DNA from: Camellia lanceoleosa
Lineage: Eukaryota > Streptophyta > Magnoliopsida > Ericales > Theaceae
Reading direction: 5' to 3'
DNA length: 64,000 nt
Assembly (NCBI GenBank): GCA_025200525.1
Contig: CM045761.1
Coordinates: 80,815,551 to 80,879,550, forward strand
Under the pieces are notes generated by a model. The model did not search any database. It saw only the letters and a program-made list of their open reading frames with translations, and was not told the DNA's origin. A program made the position numbers and the translations under genes. Each line of letters opens with the position of its first letter. Positions within the stretch are counted from its first letter, which is position 1. This document shows, one piece after another, positions 24,930-34,206 of this stretch.

Positions 24930-25066
24930 TACGTGCGGGGCTCGTGGCCGCACGTGCGGGATGCACAGCCGCACGTGCGGAAAACAAGGGTGACAAATTG
25001 GGGCTTTCTATAAATAAAAGCATGTGTGGGCCGCACGTGTGGTGCACCTTCCCATACGTACGGCCA
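24930..25066 (+). repeat. ACGTGCG palindrome cluster, element A 3' LTR
   Basis: The same cluster as in the 5' LTR but better preserved: CCGCACGTGCGG appears intact twice, and eroded forms such as TACGTGCG and ACGTACGG flank it. Confidence 0.75.
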
Positions 25067-25463
25067 ATGGGAAAAATTTCTTTCAGTTTCTTTTACTCTA
25101 TTTGACCTCTGAATATGTTTTTATGTACATTTGATCTGTTTAAAATACTTAACAATGAATATGAAGTAAATGAAATGAAAGAAGGAGGGAAGATATAAAA
25201 ACAAAGAAAAGAATGCCTTACTTATAAATTATTGTGTGTGATGTGTAGGTCACTTTCCGGAAGAAACCATTGCACGATCAAATCACTATGAGTAATAGTA
25301 GTGTAAAGATATATACACCTACATTTATTTTGATACGTTAAGGCATGATTCTCAAAGCTATGTTATTAGAATATACTCGAAGTTATGTTATTAGAATGAA
25401 TGAACTACAAGAATCGAAATATGAAATGTGGCTATGAGATGAAATTTATTTATTGTTATTATT

Positions 25464-25643
25464 AGGCCCGAAGCCGTTCTGTTATTAAAAGTGGGCCTGA
25501 GGCCGTTCCGTTATTATTAGGCCTGAGGCCGTTCTATTATTATTGGGTATGAGGCCGTTCAGTTATTAAAAGTGAGCCCGAGACTGTTCCGTTATTATTG
25601 GGCCTGAGGCCGTTCTGCTATTGTTGGGCCCAAGGCCGTTTTG
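25464..25643 (+). repeat. GGCC minisatellite, seven units, element A 3' LTR
   Basis: Seven units around GGGCCTGAGGCCGTTC, each followed by TTATTATT or TTATTAAAAGT. The 5' LTR has only one unit at 18647-18663. As LTRs are identical at insertion, the copy number changed afterwards, or one LTR was altered by recombination. Confidence 0.88.
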
Positions 25644-26187
25644 TTAAATAAAAGGGACACACATGAGTTACGTTCACGTTTTACGCTTTGCAAGGCACAT
25701 GCACGTTTACATGCTTTAGTACATTATTGTTATTCACTGAACTTGGCTCATTTCGTATTTATGTATGTTTTGTAGGTGGTCAGCCCTAGGTCAGCTCTAG
25801 GAACCTTTTGTTAGTCCAGTTTTGTCAAGCCTTCCAAATGAAACCCTTTTGTTTTATTTCGGGTTTCTTTTATATATTTCTTTTTGCTACGAATATAAAT
25901 ACATTGCTAATATGTAAGTCATGGATCATTACCCTTTTGTCTAGATTGGCATGTCGTGGACTTGTTGTTTTATGAATGGTATATGTAAATATGGATGTAG
26001 GTGATGTGTGTATTAAGATCCTGGCTTTGACACACCGCTTAATGGACGTTTCTTTTTGTCATTATATTTGCTTCCGTTTTAGACCCCGATATTGTATAAA
26101 TTATTTATTAACTATTTTGTTTCGAGGCTTGAGTACAAACCAGTCATGTCCAAACTTTTAGAGGCAGGTTTGGGTCGTAACAAAAAA

Positions 26188-26697
26188 TTAATGAGATAAT
26201 TGCTGAAAACTGCCACCTAAGGAGGGTATAAGACATTAGGTCTAGTGGATTTTTTTGTTTGTGTGAGATTCACCTTTTGTAAAATAGTTTGGTGAGAAAT
26301 CATTTTATATGTTTTAAAAGACATTTTGTTTCTTATTTTATCCCTTCATTTATCTGTTAACTTTTTTGACTATCTGTTCAAACTTATATCTATCTGCTCA
26401 AATGTTTTGACTATCTAATCAATTTTTTCCCTTATCTGTTCAAATACCTGTCCAAATTTTATTATCTGTTTAATTTTTTCATTTATCTATTTAAATCTAT
26501 CTATTCCAATTTTATTATCTTTTTTTTTTCTGAATTCTATCTATCAAAATTCTATTTGTTCAAATTTTGATTATAGTTGTTCAAAATCTATCTTTATGAA
26601 ACGCCATATGTTTGAAATTCCTATCATAATCTTCCATATCTTTTCAAATTATTTTCCAATTAGTGATCTGATTTATGTTTGTTATCTATGAAAATTA
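26188..26697. other. Pre-insertion flank between A and D
   Basis: AT-rich, with a degenerate series of TATCTGTTCAAATTTT-like units from about 26350 to 26600. No ORF. It ends in GAGCC (26698-26702), the left target duplication of LTR D; the same original DNA resumes at 44117. Confidence 0.55.
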
Positions 26698-26702
26698 GAG
26701 CC

Positions 26703-27933
26703 TATAGACCGCCCGAACTCCGCTCCGCACGCGAGGGCGCGAATTGTGTTCTAGCTACTACAGTTCGGACTCTTGTCACGGTTTTGAATCTAATCTCACA
26801 AAGTGCAATGTAAGACTGATAAATCACCAAAGAGTCCAAATCCGACAAATCATTTTGTAAAATCGATTTTAATCAAGAAATGCCAAACATGGACTGCTTT
26901 GCCAGATTTCAGAGTCGCCACCAAAATATTTTGTTTTGGGAAATTTAGAAAACCCTGACTTGTGCCAAAGGCCACATGTCCGTTATCACCAAAGTTGCCT
27001 CAGCTCGGGAACTTGGGTACGAGAGGGGAAGGTCCTTAAATGAGCACCCCCGCTCGCCCGATCAAAGGATCGGCCTCTACTAACATGATATGTTGTTTTG
27101 AAAACACATGTGTTCTTATTCCGGTTATCAATCTAACTTACTATGTGATGCGCACAGCATACAAGTATAGACTAAAATCGCGAGAATTGGAACAAAACAA
27201 TTCATGTTTGCTTTTCGAAAATGGTTTGAAGATGCTACTCGCAAGTAGGCTAAAACACGGATTTGCCACCCTCAAGTGGGCTGGGAAAAACATGATTTTG
27301 CCACTTCAAGTGGGCTTAAAACTCATAATCCTCGAGTTGTTCCAATTCAGGCAATCAAGCCTCCACCCACAGGTATTCATGCAGTTGAACACATAAGCAC
27401 ATAGCCTCATGGCAAGCATGCTAAACATGGCAACACTTATACGCATACAAGGATGCTAAAGTGTAAAAGCTTACCTAGTACTCCAAGCCAAAACAAAAGC
27501 TATGTTAGAAATCAATGCATGACCCTAGCTATGTCAATAATGCCTAATGCAACACATGTAAAATGAAATTAAGATAGGCTCGGCTATTCTAAGATGTCAT
27601 GTGAATGTAACTAGATAACATGTATTCAAATTGGTGTTGAAATACAATGCAGTTTGTATGATGCGCCGAACCTGGTGCATGCAAGACGAATGAATGATGC
27701 ACGCATGCAAAGTATAAGTATGCTAATGGAAACATGCCCTAAAACTAACCATCGAAAGTTGATAAGTAAAAGGGAGAAAGAAATGGAGTTGGAAGACATG
27801 CATCGCACACACGCACACTTATTACAATATTTGCCCTCTTGACTGAGGGTCTGAATAAATAATACAAGCTAGCTACGCTAAGCTAAGCTACTTAACTAAT
27901 CTAATAATCTAATTAGACTAATTATTACACAAC
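26703..27933 (-). mobile_element. LTR D (Ogre/Tat-like), left piece
   Basis: Reverse-oriented LTR related to those of C and E. Plus-strand start TATAGACCGCCCG follows GAGCC; the matching GAGCC is at 44112-44116 after the other piece ends GTGTCTACA. This piece corresponds to the last ~1.1 kb of the element C 5' LTR (shared blocks such as CCAAACATGGACTGCTTTGC and GGCCTCTACTAAC). Element C is inserted at its right edge. ORFs such as 27040-27396 are chance frames in the LTR. Confidence 0.88.
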
Positions 27934-28339
27934 TATAGACACCCCATTTTTGACCTTCCTCAAGATTTGGACGTCACCGTTTGAACACTCGGTAATTATC
28001 CATGTTTGTGTTCATCTTGAGTTCCCGGAGGTCTCGGCTACGTGCCTTGCCTCAGGATCTCTCGATTCGACTGTTTTGTGTCTGGTTTTGCACCAAACAC
28101 TTGCGTTTTGCCTTTGAGGGACAGAGTAGGGCTTGTGGGTCATCCCCACACCTCACCAGCCATGGCTTGAGGCCACCGGCCCTATTTTCTTGCCACCGGC
28201 CATTGGTGATGGCCGGTCGGCATTATTGGTGGTCGGTCGGCATCTTTTGTGGTCGGTCGACCATCTCTGTTGGCCAATTGGCTCTTTTTCTGGCCGAGAC
28301 CTCTTCTTGGGGAGGCTTGACCCTTTTGACCCCCCTGTT

Positions 28340-28592
28340 TTAGCTTCTTGAGGAAGCTTAAACCTTTTGAACCTTGATTTTAGCTTCTCCAAGAAGCTTG
28401 ACCCTTTTTAGCTTCTCCAAGAAGCTTGAACCTTTTTAGCTTCCCCAAGAAGCTTGACCTTTTTAGCTTCTCCAAGAAGCATGACCCTTTTTAGCTTCTC
28501 CAAGAAGCTTGAACCTTTTTAGCTTCTCCAAGAAGCTTGCACCTTTCTAGCTTCCAAGAGAAGCTTGCACCTTGTTAGCTTCTCTTAGAAGC
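28340..28592 (+). repeat. AAGCTT palindrome array upstream of TATA, nine units
   Basis: Nine ~28-bp units of AGCTTCTCCAAGAAGCTTGA plus a CCTTTTT spacer; each unit has inverted CTTC/GAAG arms. It ends about 20 bp before the TATA box. The 3' LTR has seven units. LTRs D and E have only isolated AAGCTT sites here, so the array expanded in the C lineage. Confidence 0.9.
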
Positions 28593-28610
28593 TTGGCACC
28601 TTGCCTTGTC

Positions 28611-28617
28611 TATATAA
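28611..28617 (+). promoter_or_regulatory. TATA box of element C 5' LTR
   Basis: TATATAAGG directly after the AAGCTT array. The same is at 39695 in the 3' LTR. A CT-rich leader follows, as is usual for plant start regions. Confidence 0.7.
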
Positions 28618-29082
28618 GGAGAGCTTCTCTTTCTATTTGAGGGGTTAGAAAATCTGATATATATAGAAAATATATCACTCTCTCTCTACATTTGCATGTG
28701 TTAGAGTGCTCCAAAGTGAGTGATTCTCGGTCCCTTTGCACCACAACTCCTAAGCACACACCTCCATCATCAACCTAAGAAGCTTGGAGGCCATTTTCAG
28801 AGGCTAAGGGACTGGTTTTTGATCCAAGAAGCTGCTGGTTTCGTTGGTCTACAAGGGTGAGCCTTTAACCCTCTTTTATTCCCCATTTTTGCACCAGCTT
28901 TTAGCCTGTCTTTCTTACTGTTTTGAGCTTTGTGTATAACATAAAAAAGTTCTATTTTTTTGTGTTTAAGATACTTCATTAAGGATACTTTTGTGTTTGG
29001 GGTCGTTTACCCCCTCTTAGGCCTTGTTTGGCCCCATTTTGTGCTATTTTTGGTGAACTTCGGGACCACCTTGCTTGGGCCT

Positions 29083-29120
29083 CCTCACCACTGAAATCTT
29101 GAGGGATTTCAGTGGTGAGG
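29083..29120 (+). promoter_or_regulatory. Conserved LTR hairpin H1, 5' LTR of C
   Basis: A perfect 16-bp stem: CCTCACCACTGAAATC, loop TTGAGG, then the exact reverse complement of the left arm. It is about 470 bp downstream of TATA, so it is part of the RNA leader. Equivalent hairpins occur at 40195-40232, 42851-42882 and 54856-54887. Confidence 0.85.
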
Positions 29121-29141
29121 ATGTTGGTTTAGGGTCCTAAG

Positions 29142-29166
29142 AAGGAGAGGGCCACCCCCTCTCCTT
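29142..29166 (+). promoter_or_regulatory. Conserved LTR hairpin H2, 5' LTR of C
   Basis: Perfect 10-bp stem AAGGAGAGGG, loop CCACC, CCCTCTCCTT, starting 22 nt after H1. Also present at 40254-40278 and, in reverse, at 54807-54831; not recognisable in D. Confidence 0.75.
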
Positions 29167-31860
29167 GTTGTCTTCAAAAAGTGCCATTTTGGCCTCATGT
29201 GTGAGCACCATTTTTAAGTTCATGTTGGCCATGTCTTAGGTGTTATTTGTGCTTATTTTACCATGATATAGCACTATTTTTACTTGGTTTAGACACACCA
29301 TGCATGCTTAGCATACTTGTCGTGTAATGCCATGAAATTGCCTTAACATGCTTTGTGCTTTCAGCCTTGTTTCTAGCATGATTTTGGCTTATCTTTGTGA
29401 AGCTTTTATGCATATTTTGGCATGCTTAAGGTCTGTTTTTGGTTGCTTAGGCCATCTAGGGCTTGCTTTGTATAGCTACCATGCAACCTCTCTTGTATGC
29501 CTTGAGTATTGACCCCTCTAGCATGCTTTACTTGCTTCATTTCAGTGGTTTGGAACCACTTATCATGTCATTTCAGTCCTCATGGTATGCTTGTATGCTT
29601 GCATTTGATGCCCCTTTAATAGTTTGTAAGGTTGTCATCTTATGCTCCATATTTGGCCCCTTTTGTATGCTCCCATGTTTAGGCCATTTAGATGCCATCT
29701 AGGTGTGCCTTTACCCTTGCTTTGGTCTGCCTTGGGATGGTTTTGAGTCTCTATGGCCCTTTGAGTCTTGGTTGGCATGGCCATGGTTTAAGCCCCTTGG
29801 CTTGCCTTGAGTTTTAGACATTGTTGCATGCCATGCTTGTCTTGTTTACTTGGTTTGGCACCTTTTCTAACATGATTTCAGAGCTTTCTATGCATGCCAT
29901 TTGTCCATGTTTATCCTCTTTTAAGTGTGCTTAAAAGTTTCCTTTTAATGCCCGGGAATTGGATCATGTATGCATGCATGCTTGTATGTGCATTTGGCCC
30001 CATTTCCATAGCTTTTGGCCGCTGTTTTGGGCCTAGTTGAGGGCTGCCCAAATTAGCTTAAGTCCACTCTTTACATGTTGTTACATTGCTTCATGCCTTT
30101 CATACTTGTTTGTTTAGGTTGTGTGCCTAATGTACATTACTTGCTTGCATGCTCATATTGCATATTTAGCTCACATGCTTAGGTTGCATTTGGCATGCAT
30201 GCCTTGCCTCTTGAATCACCATGATTGAGGTTGGGTTCCTTATGTGTTTGTGTGCATTACATTTGACATTAAAATGCACAACTTAGATTCTTGGGCCATC
30301 ACGCATTGAAATGCGCAATTGGTGGTCCGAGAATCGAGCACCACACTCCCTTAAGTCCATTACATGATAGGGAGTGTGTCCGTGCATACATTTGCCTGAA
30401 AATTCCATGCCATACACTGCTTGCCCTCTGCTGCTGTCAATTACAGGTTCTGCAGGAAGTTTTGGCCGGTCGGCTAAATGTAGTGCCGGCCGGCCATCAA
30501 TTTTTGGCCGATAGACAAAAAGGTGGCCGGTGATCATTCCCTTTGGCCGGTGGTGTTTCTACTTGGCCGGTGATGCTCCCCAATGTCTAGAGAAGCATTC
30601 TTGGGACTTGTGCAAGTTTTCAGGGGGCAAGGCAGTGTAAGTAGAGGCAACAGTGCCATGGCAATGGATTTCCGGGCGAGGCCAATCCGAGCATGCGTGC
30701 ATCCCTCTTCCCGAGGCCTTTTACTGCTTTCCTTAGCTTAGTTAATTTGTTAATTAATTAAGTGGTTAGTAATCATTAATTAGCTTGTATGTTAATTAAA
30801 TTGTATATTCTTTTGGTCCCTCCGAGCGAGGACGAATTTGTAATAAGTGTGGGTGCGTGTGTGCATGTCTTCCAACCCCCACTTCTTTCTCCCTTTTACT
30901 TACCTGCTTTGATGGTTAGTATTAGGACATATTTAAATTAGCATACCTTATGCTATGCATGCGTGCATCCATACATTTGTCTTGCATGCACCGGGCTCGG
31001 CGCATCATGCTAACTGCATTGTATTCCAATTCCAAATTGAATACATGTTAATTGCAGCATTGCATATGCCACGTTTTGGATAGCCGAGCCTATCATAGTT
31101 GTATCTTGCATGTGTTGCATTAGCCATCTTAACATGAACTAGGATCATGCATATGATTACTAACTAGTTTCTGTTTTGGCTTGGAGTACTAGGTGAGCTT
31201 TTATGCTTCAGCATCCTTGCATGCGTGTGAGTGTTGCCATGACAGTATGATTACCATGAGGCTAGCTGCTTATGTGATATAAACTGTTTGATTGCCTGTG
31301 GGTGAAGGTTGGATTGTCCGAGTTGGAAAAACTCGTTGAAATCCGTATTTTAGCCTACTTGCGAGTAGCAAATTCCAAAGTTTTTTTTTAAGACAAATGG
31401 ATACGCAATGCTTATTTCCAAATCAGGCAATCTAGTCTATACTTGTTTGCTGTGTGCATAACATAGTAATTCTAGGCTAATAACTGGAATAAGAACACAT
31501 AACGTTTTCGAAATCAAATATCATGATTAGTAGAGGCCGGTCTTTGGACCGGGCGAGAGGGGGTACTCATAGCTGACCTTCCCCAATCGTACCCAAGTTC
31601 CTGAGCCGGGGCAACTTTGATGATGACGGACACGTGGCCTTTGGCACCGAGTCAGGGTTTCCTAAATTTCCCCATTAAAAAATATTTAGGTGGCGACTCT
31701 ATATCTGGCAAAGCAGTCCATGTTTGGCACTTCTTTCAAAAAATCTGTTTTCTCAAAACGATTTGCTGGATTTGGACTCTTTGGTTCAGATTTAGAACCG
31801 CGACAAAATTGAGTCCGACCTGTAACCCGTGAGTTCTCATGACTGCATAGCGCGACTTCA

Positions 31861-32719
31861 TGGGGAATTTAGAGAGCTTGACTCGAACTCGTGATATCTA
31901 GTTTTGACTGCGCTTATGTGTTTCTTTGCATTGCATGTGCATTGGTGCGCCTAGGACACCGTGTTGGCCATCTGCTATTCCTGAGCGGTTTGCCGGAGGC
32001 TTGTCTTGTCAAGGCATGACCATAAGGCTGACCGGTTGTGGGCTCTGCCAGTATGGGAACACAAACCCCGGTTTTACCGGGGCACCCTTTTCGACCATTC
32101 GACCTAGTGCATATCGAAATCCATAGTGATCATTCCAAACTAGGACAGGTTGCTTACCCGATGATAGGTTGTTTGAAACCGCTATGTGCGTAGTGAAACC
32201 CTAGCTCCTGACAAAATAGGACAAGGAAACCCTACCCCAACATATGGGTGTTTTGACTCTCTTTTACATGCTATGTGCTTTTAGAGTGTATCTCTACAGG
32301 GAATGCATGTATCAGTTTGTAAGTCTGGGTATCAGCCCTACAAGCATCAGTATTTGGGGAATCAGTTTTACCTGAGGGTATCAGTTTTGGGACAAATATT
32401 TGGGGAACAGTGATCAGTAATAGAATACAGTCGTTCAACTCTGCTCGTATCTGTTTTGGTGAAGTTGAGCTGAGATGCTGTATGTTTTCCCTTTTGCTAG
32501 GTAGTCTTGGAACCATAGCTTCAGAAGGCTCCACTATCCCCCAAGGTTCATCGGATTTGTGCTGATGGACTTTGTCAGGTCAGAGATTCAATTCAAGGGC
32601 AACTAGTGTTCCTTCACTGAGGTAAGGCAAAGAAAGGCTAGTCAGGGCTCACCGGTTCATCTGATCCGCTAGTCACCAGTCACATCACCTTGGTCAGAGC
32701 GCTAGTATCTACCTCTATC
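31861..32719 (+). other. Element C leader between 5' LTR and gag-like ORF
   Basis: Non-coding. The first bases after the LTR, TGGGGAATTTAGAG, sit where the PBS should be, but I cannot assign the tRNA. A strong hairpin, CCCCGGT-TTT-ACCGGGG, lies at 32066-32082. ATCAGT recurs several times between 32310 and 32420. Confidence 0.5.
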
Positions 32720-34087
32720 ATGGCGCAGCCTTTGGCAAATTTGGAGGATTTGCTTATCCATTTCCAGCAATCAGTGGATTCGTTGCAACAAGACATGGTT
32801 AGGCAAGCCGAAACATTGCAGCATATGATATTCAAATTTAAGGACCTCCATGACATTGGGGTTCAAATCAATGAGGCCATCCAACAAGGGATCTTTGTAG
32901 AAGATAATGAGCCTTCGAAGAAGGATGCTGTTCACAGTCCCAATGCTACTACTGATGGTAGCACAACTGTGAAATGCTCAGAAGTAGACACTATCACCAC
33001 TTCCCTCAATAGCCAAAGACTAACTACTTTAACTCGGCACCAAGCCCGAAATTTCCATCCTCTGTACATGAGTCTTTCTCAAGCCTTGCAAATACTGCGG
33101 GAAAAAGGATACCTAGAGCTCCTAGAACCTCAACCCCTTCCAAGTCCTCTTCCACCCAGATATGACCCAACTAAACACTGTACCTACCATCAACAGCATG
33201 GTCATGATACGAAACGTTGCATCCGCCTTCGTCATAAGATTCAGGACCTTATTGACGAAGAGATCATAGCTCCACCAAAGGGACCTCAGGCCACCACAAA
33301 CCTGTTACCTCCACATCTCAATTTAATCCATACAATGCCATCCGGCTACAACCCCAGCATATACATCACCCCAGCCCATCTACCCAAGCCTGCGGTGTTC
33401 ATTCCAGAAAGCACAGACTTGTACATGATGGATGCACCTGAATCCCAATCATCTCAAACCTGTGAGCCTACTACTTCTGAGCTGATGAGGATGGTCAAAG
33501 ATCTTCAGAGAACTGTGGCAGATCTAACCTTTGGAGTTTTGGCTCCGTCATCAACCACATCACATACCAGGGAGTTCATGTCAAAAGGCTCCCCAACCTT
33601 GGGACGGGTTGCGTTGAAAGAAGGCCAATCTTTTAGCAAAGTGAAGGCCAGTGATAAGAACAAGCCAGGGGCAAGCATTAGTCCCCATGAACATCTTCAG
33701 TGGGCTGTTAAGGCTTGGAAAGCCAAAGGACTGAACAAACAGCAAGTACAAGTAGTCGTTGCAAAGATCGTGGATGGCACTTTTGCCATTCAGAGTGAGA
33801 GCAGTTTGAATCGAGGGGTAGGCCAGGAAAAGGGCCGTCATGCCAGGAATGTTCCTTTCAGCTCTAACCCTACTCCCGGGAAAGATCAAGAACCGCCAAA
33901 GACTCGCCGACTTTGTTGGCGCATCTTCTCCAAACCCCCAAACTTCAGACTATCTACCTTGGGGCCAGAGGGTGTTCACCCCACTGCACATGTCTCTATC
34001 GACGGCCTTGAGGGTCCTGATTGGAAAGGGGTATCTGAAGCCCCTGGAGCCACAACCATTACCAAAGAAACCCCCTCCCTCACATAA
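32720..34087 (+). CDS. Gag-like protein of element C (C-terminal Gag module)
   Basis: An open frame of 455 codons from the ATG at 32720; the frame is also open ~30 bases upstream but from a TTG. Residues 1-65 are Gln/Leu-rich with heptad-like spacing (LLIHFQQSVDSLQQDM), possibly a coiled coil. Around residues 112-190 is the Gag C-terminal module I know from Tat/Ogre elements: FHPLYMSLSQALQILREKGY, a proline-rich stretch, then a Cys/His cluster CTYHQQHGHDTKRC and a helix ending IQDLIDEE. The usual large capsid domain is missing. The tail (about 200-455) is unrecognised. It may bind element RNA or join particles of an autonomous relative, but that is inference. This is the longest intact frame in the nest apart from the broken pol of B. 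Confidence 0.7.
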   Translation: MAQPLANLEDLLIHFQQSVDSLQQDMVRQAETLQHMIFKFKDLHDIGVQINEAIQQGIFVEDNEPSKKDAVHSPNATTDGSTTVKCSEVDTITTSLNSQRLTTLTRHQARNFHPLYMSLSQALQILREKGYLELLEPQPLPSPLPPRYDPTKHCTYHQQHGHDTKRCIRLRHKIQDLIDEEIIAPPKGPQATTNLLPPHLNLIHTMPSGYNPSIYITPAHLPKPAVFIPESTDLYMMDAPESQSSQTCEPTTSELMRMVKDLQRTVADLTFGVLAPSSTTSHTREFMSKGSPTLGRVALKEGQSFSKVKASDKNKPGASISPHEHLQWAVKAWKAKGLNKQQVQVVVAKIVDGTFAIQSESSLNRGVGQEKGRHARNVPFSSNPTPGKDQEPPKTRRLCWRIFSKPPNFRLSTLGPEGVHPTAHVSIDGLEGPDWKGVSEAPGATTITKETPSLT

Positions 34088-34206
34088 CCCAACTGACCAT
34101 CAGGTTTCCATCGACGAAGCTGCCATGACACTGACATGTGCCTTCGTCTTTGTCACGAAATACAAAATTTGATCGACAACAGGATCATTGCCGTGCCAGT
34201 CTTGTG
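33930..34206 (+). pseudogene. Second, degenerate Gag C-terminal module of element C
   Basis: A second copy of the module in a different frame, overlapping the end of the gag-like ORF: FTPLHMSLSTALRVLIGKGY near 33980, proline-rich PQPLPKKPPP, and in a further frame CHDTDMCLRLCHEIQNLID around 34120-34175. It matches the first copy (33050-33270) in order and content, so the module was duplicated within the element. Frameshifts break it. Confidence 0.7.

Larger units (their letters stand above)
17136..26182 (+). mobile_element. Element A: complete Ty3/gypsy chromovirus
   Basis: A 9047-bp element with 5' LTR 17136-19214, PBS 19217-19228, gag-pol remnant 19405-23868, PPT 23900-23913 and 3' LTR 23914-26182. 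It is flanked by AAAAA at 17131-17135 and 26183-26187; this is consistent with a 5-bp duplication but low in complexity. Domain order (Gag, protease, RT, RNase H, integrase, chromodomain-like tail) places it in the chromovirus group, probably Tekay/Del-like by the integrase C-terminus. The polyprotein is broken by many stops. The 3' LTR is 190 bp longer than the 5' LTR. Confidence 0.93.
23914..26182 (+). repeat. Element A 3' LTR
   Basis: 2269 bp, from TGTAATAACCTGAC to GGGTCGTAACA. It matches the 5' LTR closely but has seven GGCC units against one (25464-25643) and a ~27-bp duplication near 25345-25395. Together these account for the length difference. Palindrome cluster at 24930-25066. Confidence 0.93.
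27934..31860 (+). repeat. Element C 5' LTR
   Basis: 3927 bp. It starts TATAGACACCCC (TG eroded to TA; the 3' LTR has TGTAGACAACCC) and ends near GCGCGACTTCA. The right end was placed by comparison with solo LTR E, whose borders are fixed by target duplications. It contains GGCCGGTCGG-rich DNA near 28170-28270, the AAGCTT array 28340-28592, TATA at 28611, hairpins at 29083-29120 and 29142-29166, and a second GGCCGG-rich patch near 30460-30570. Confidence 0.85.

Noticed and set aside
27040..27396. 118-codon plus-strand ORF
   Set aside because: Lies in reverse-oriented LTR D, has no domain and is not kept in LTR E.
28002..28343. 113-codon ORF, repeated at 39141-39482
   Set aside because: The repetition only reflects the two LTRs of element C. 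It lies upstream of the LTR TATA box and matches no protein.
32690..32719. Upstream start of the gag-like ORF
   Set aside because: The codon at 32690 is TTG. The first ATG is at 32720, which I used.
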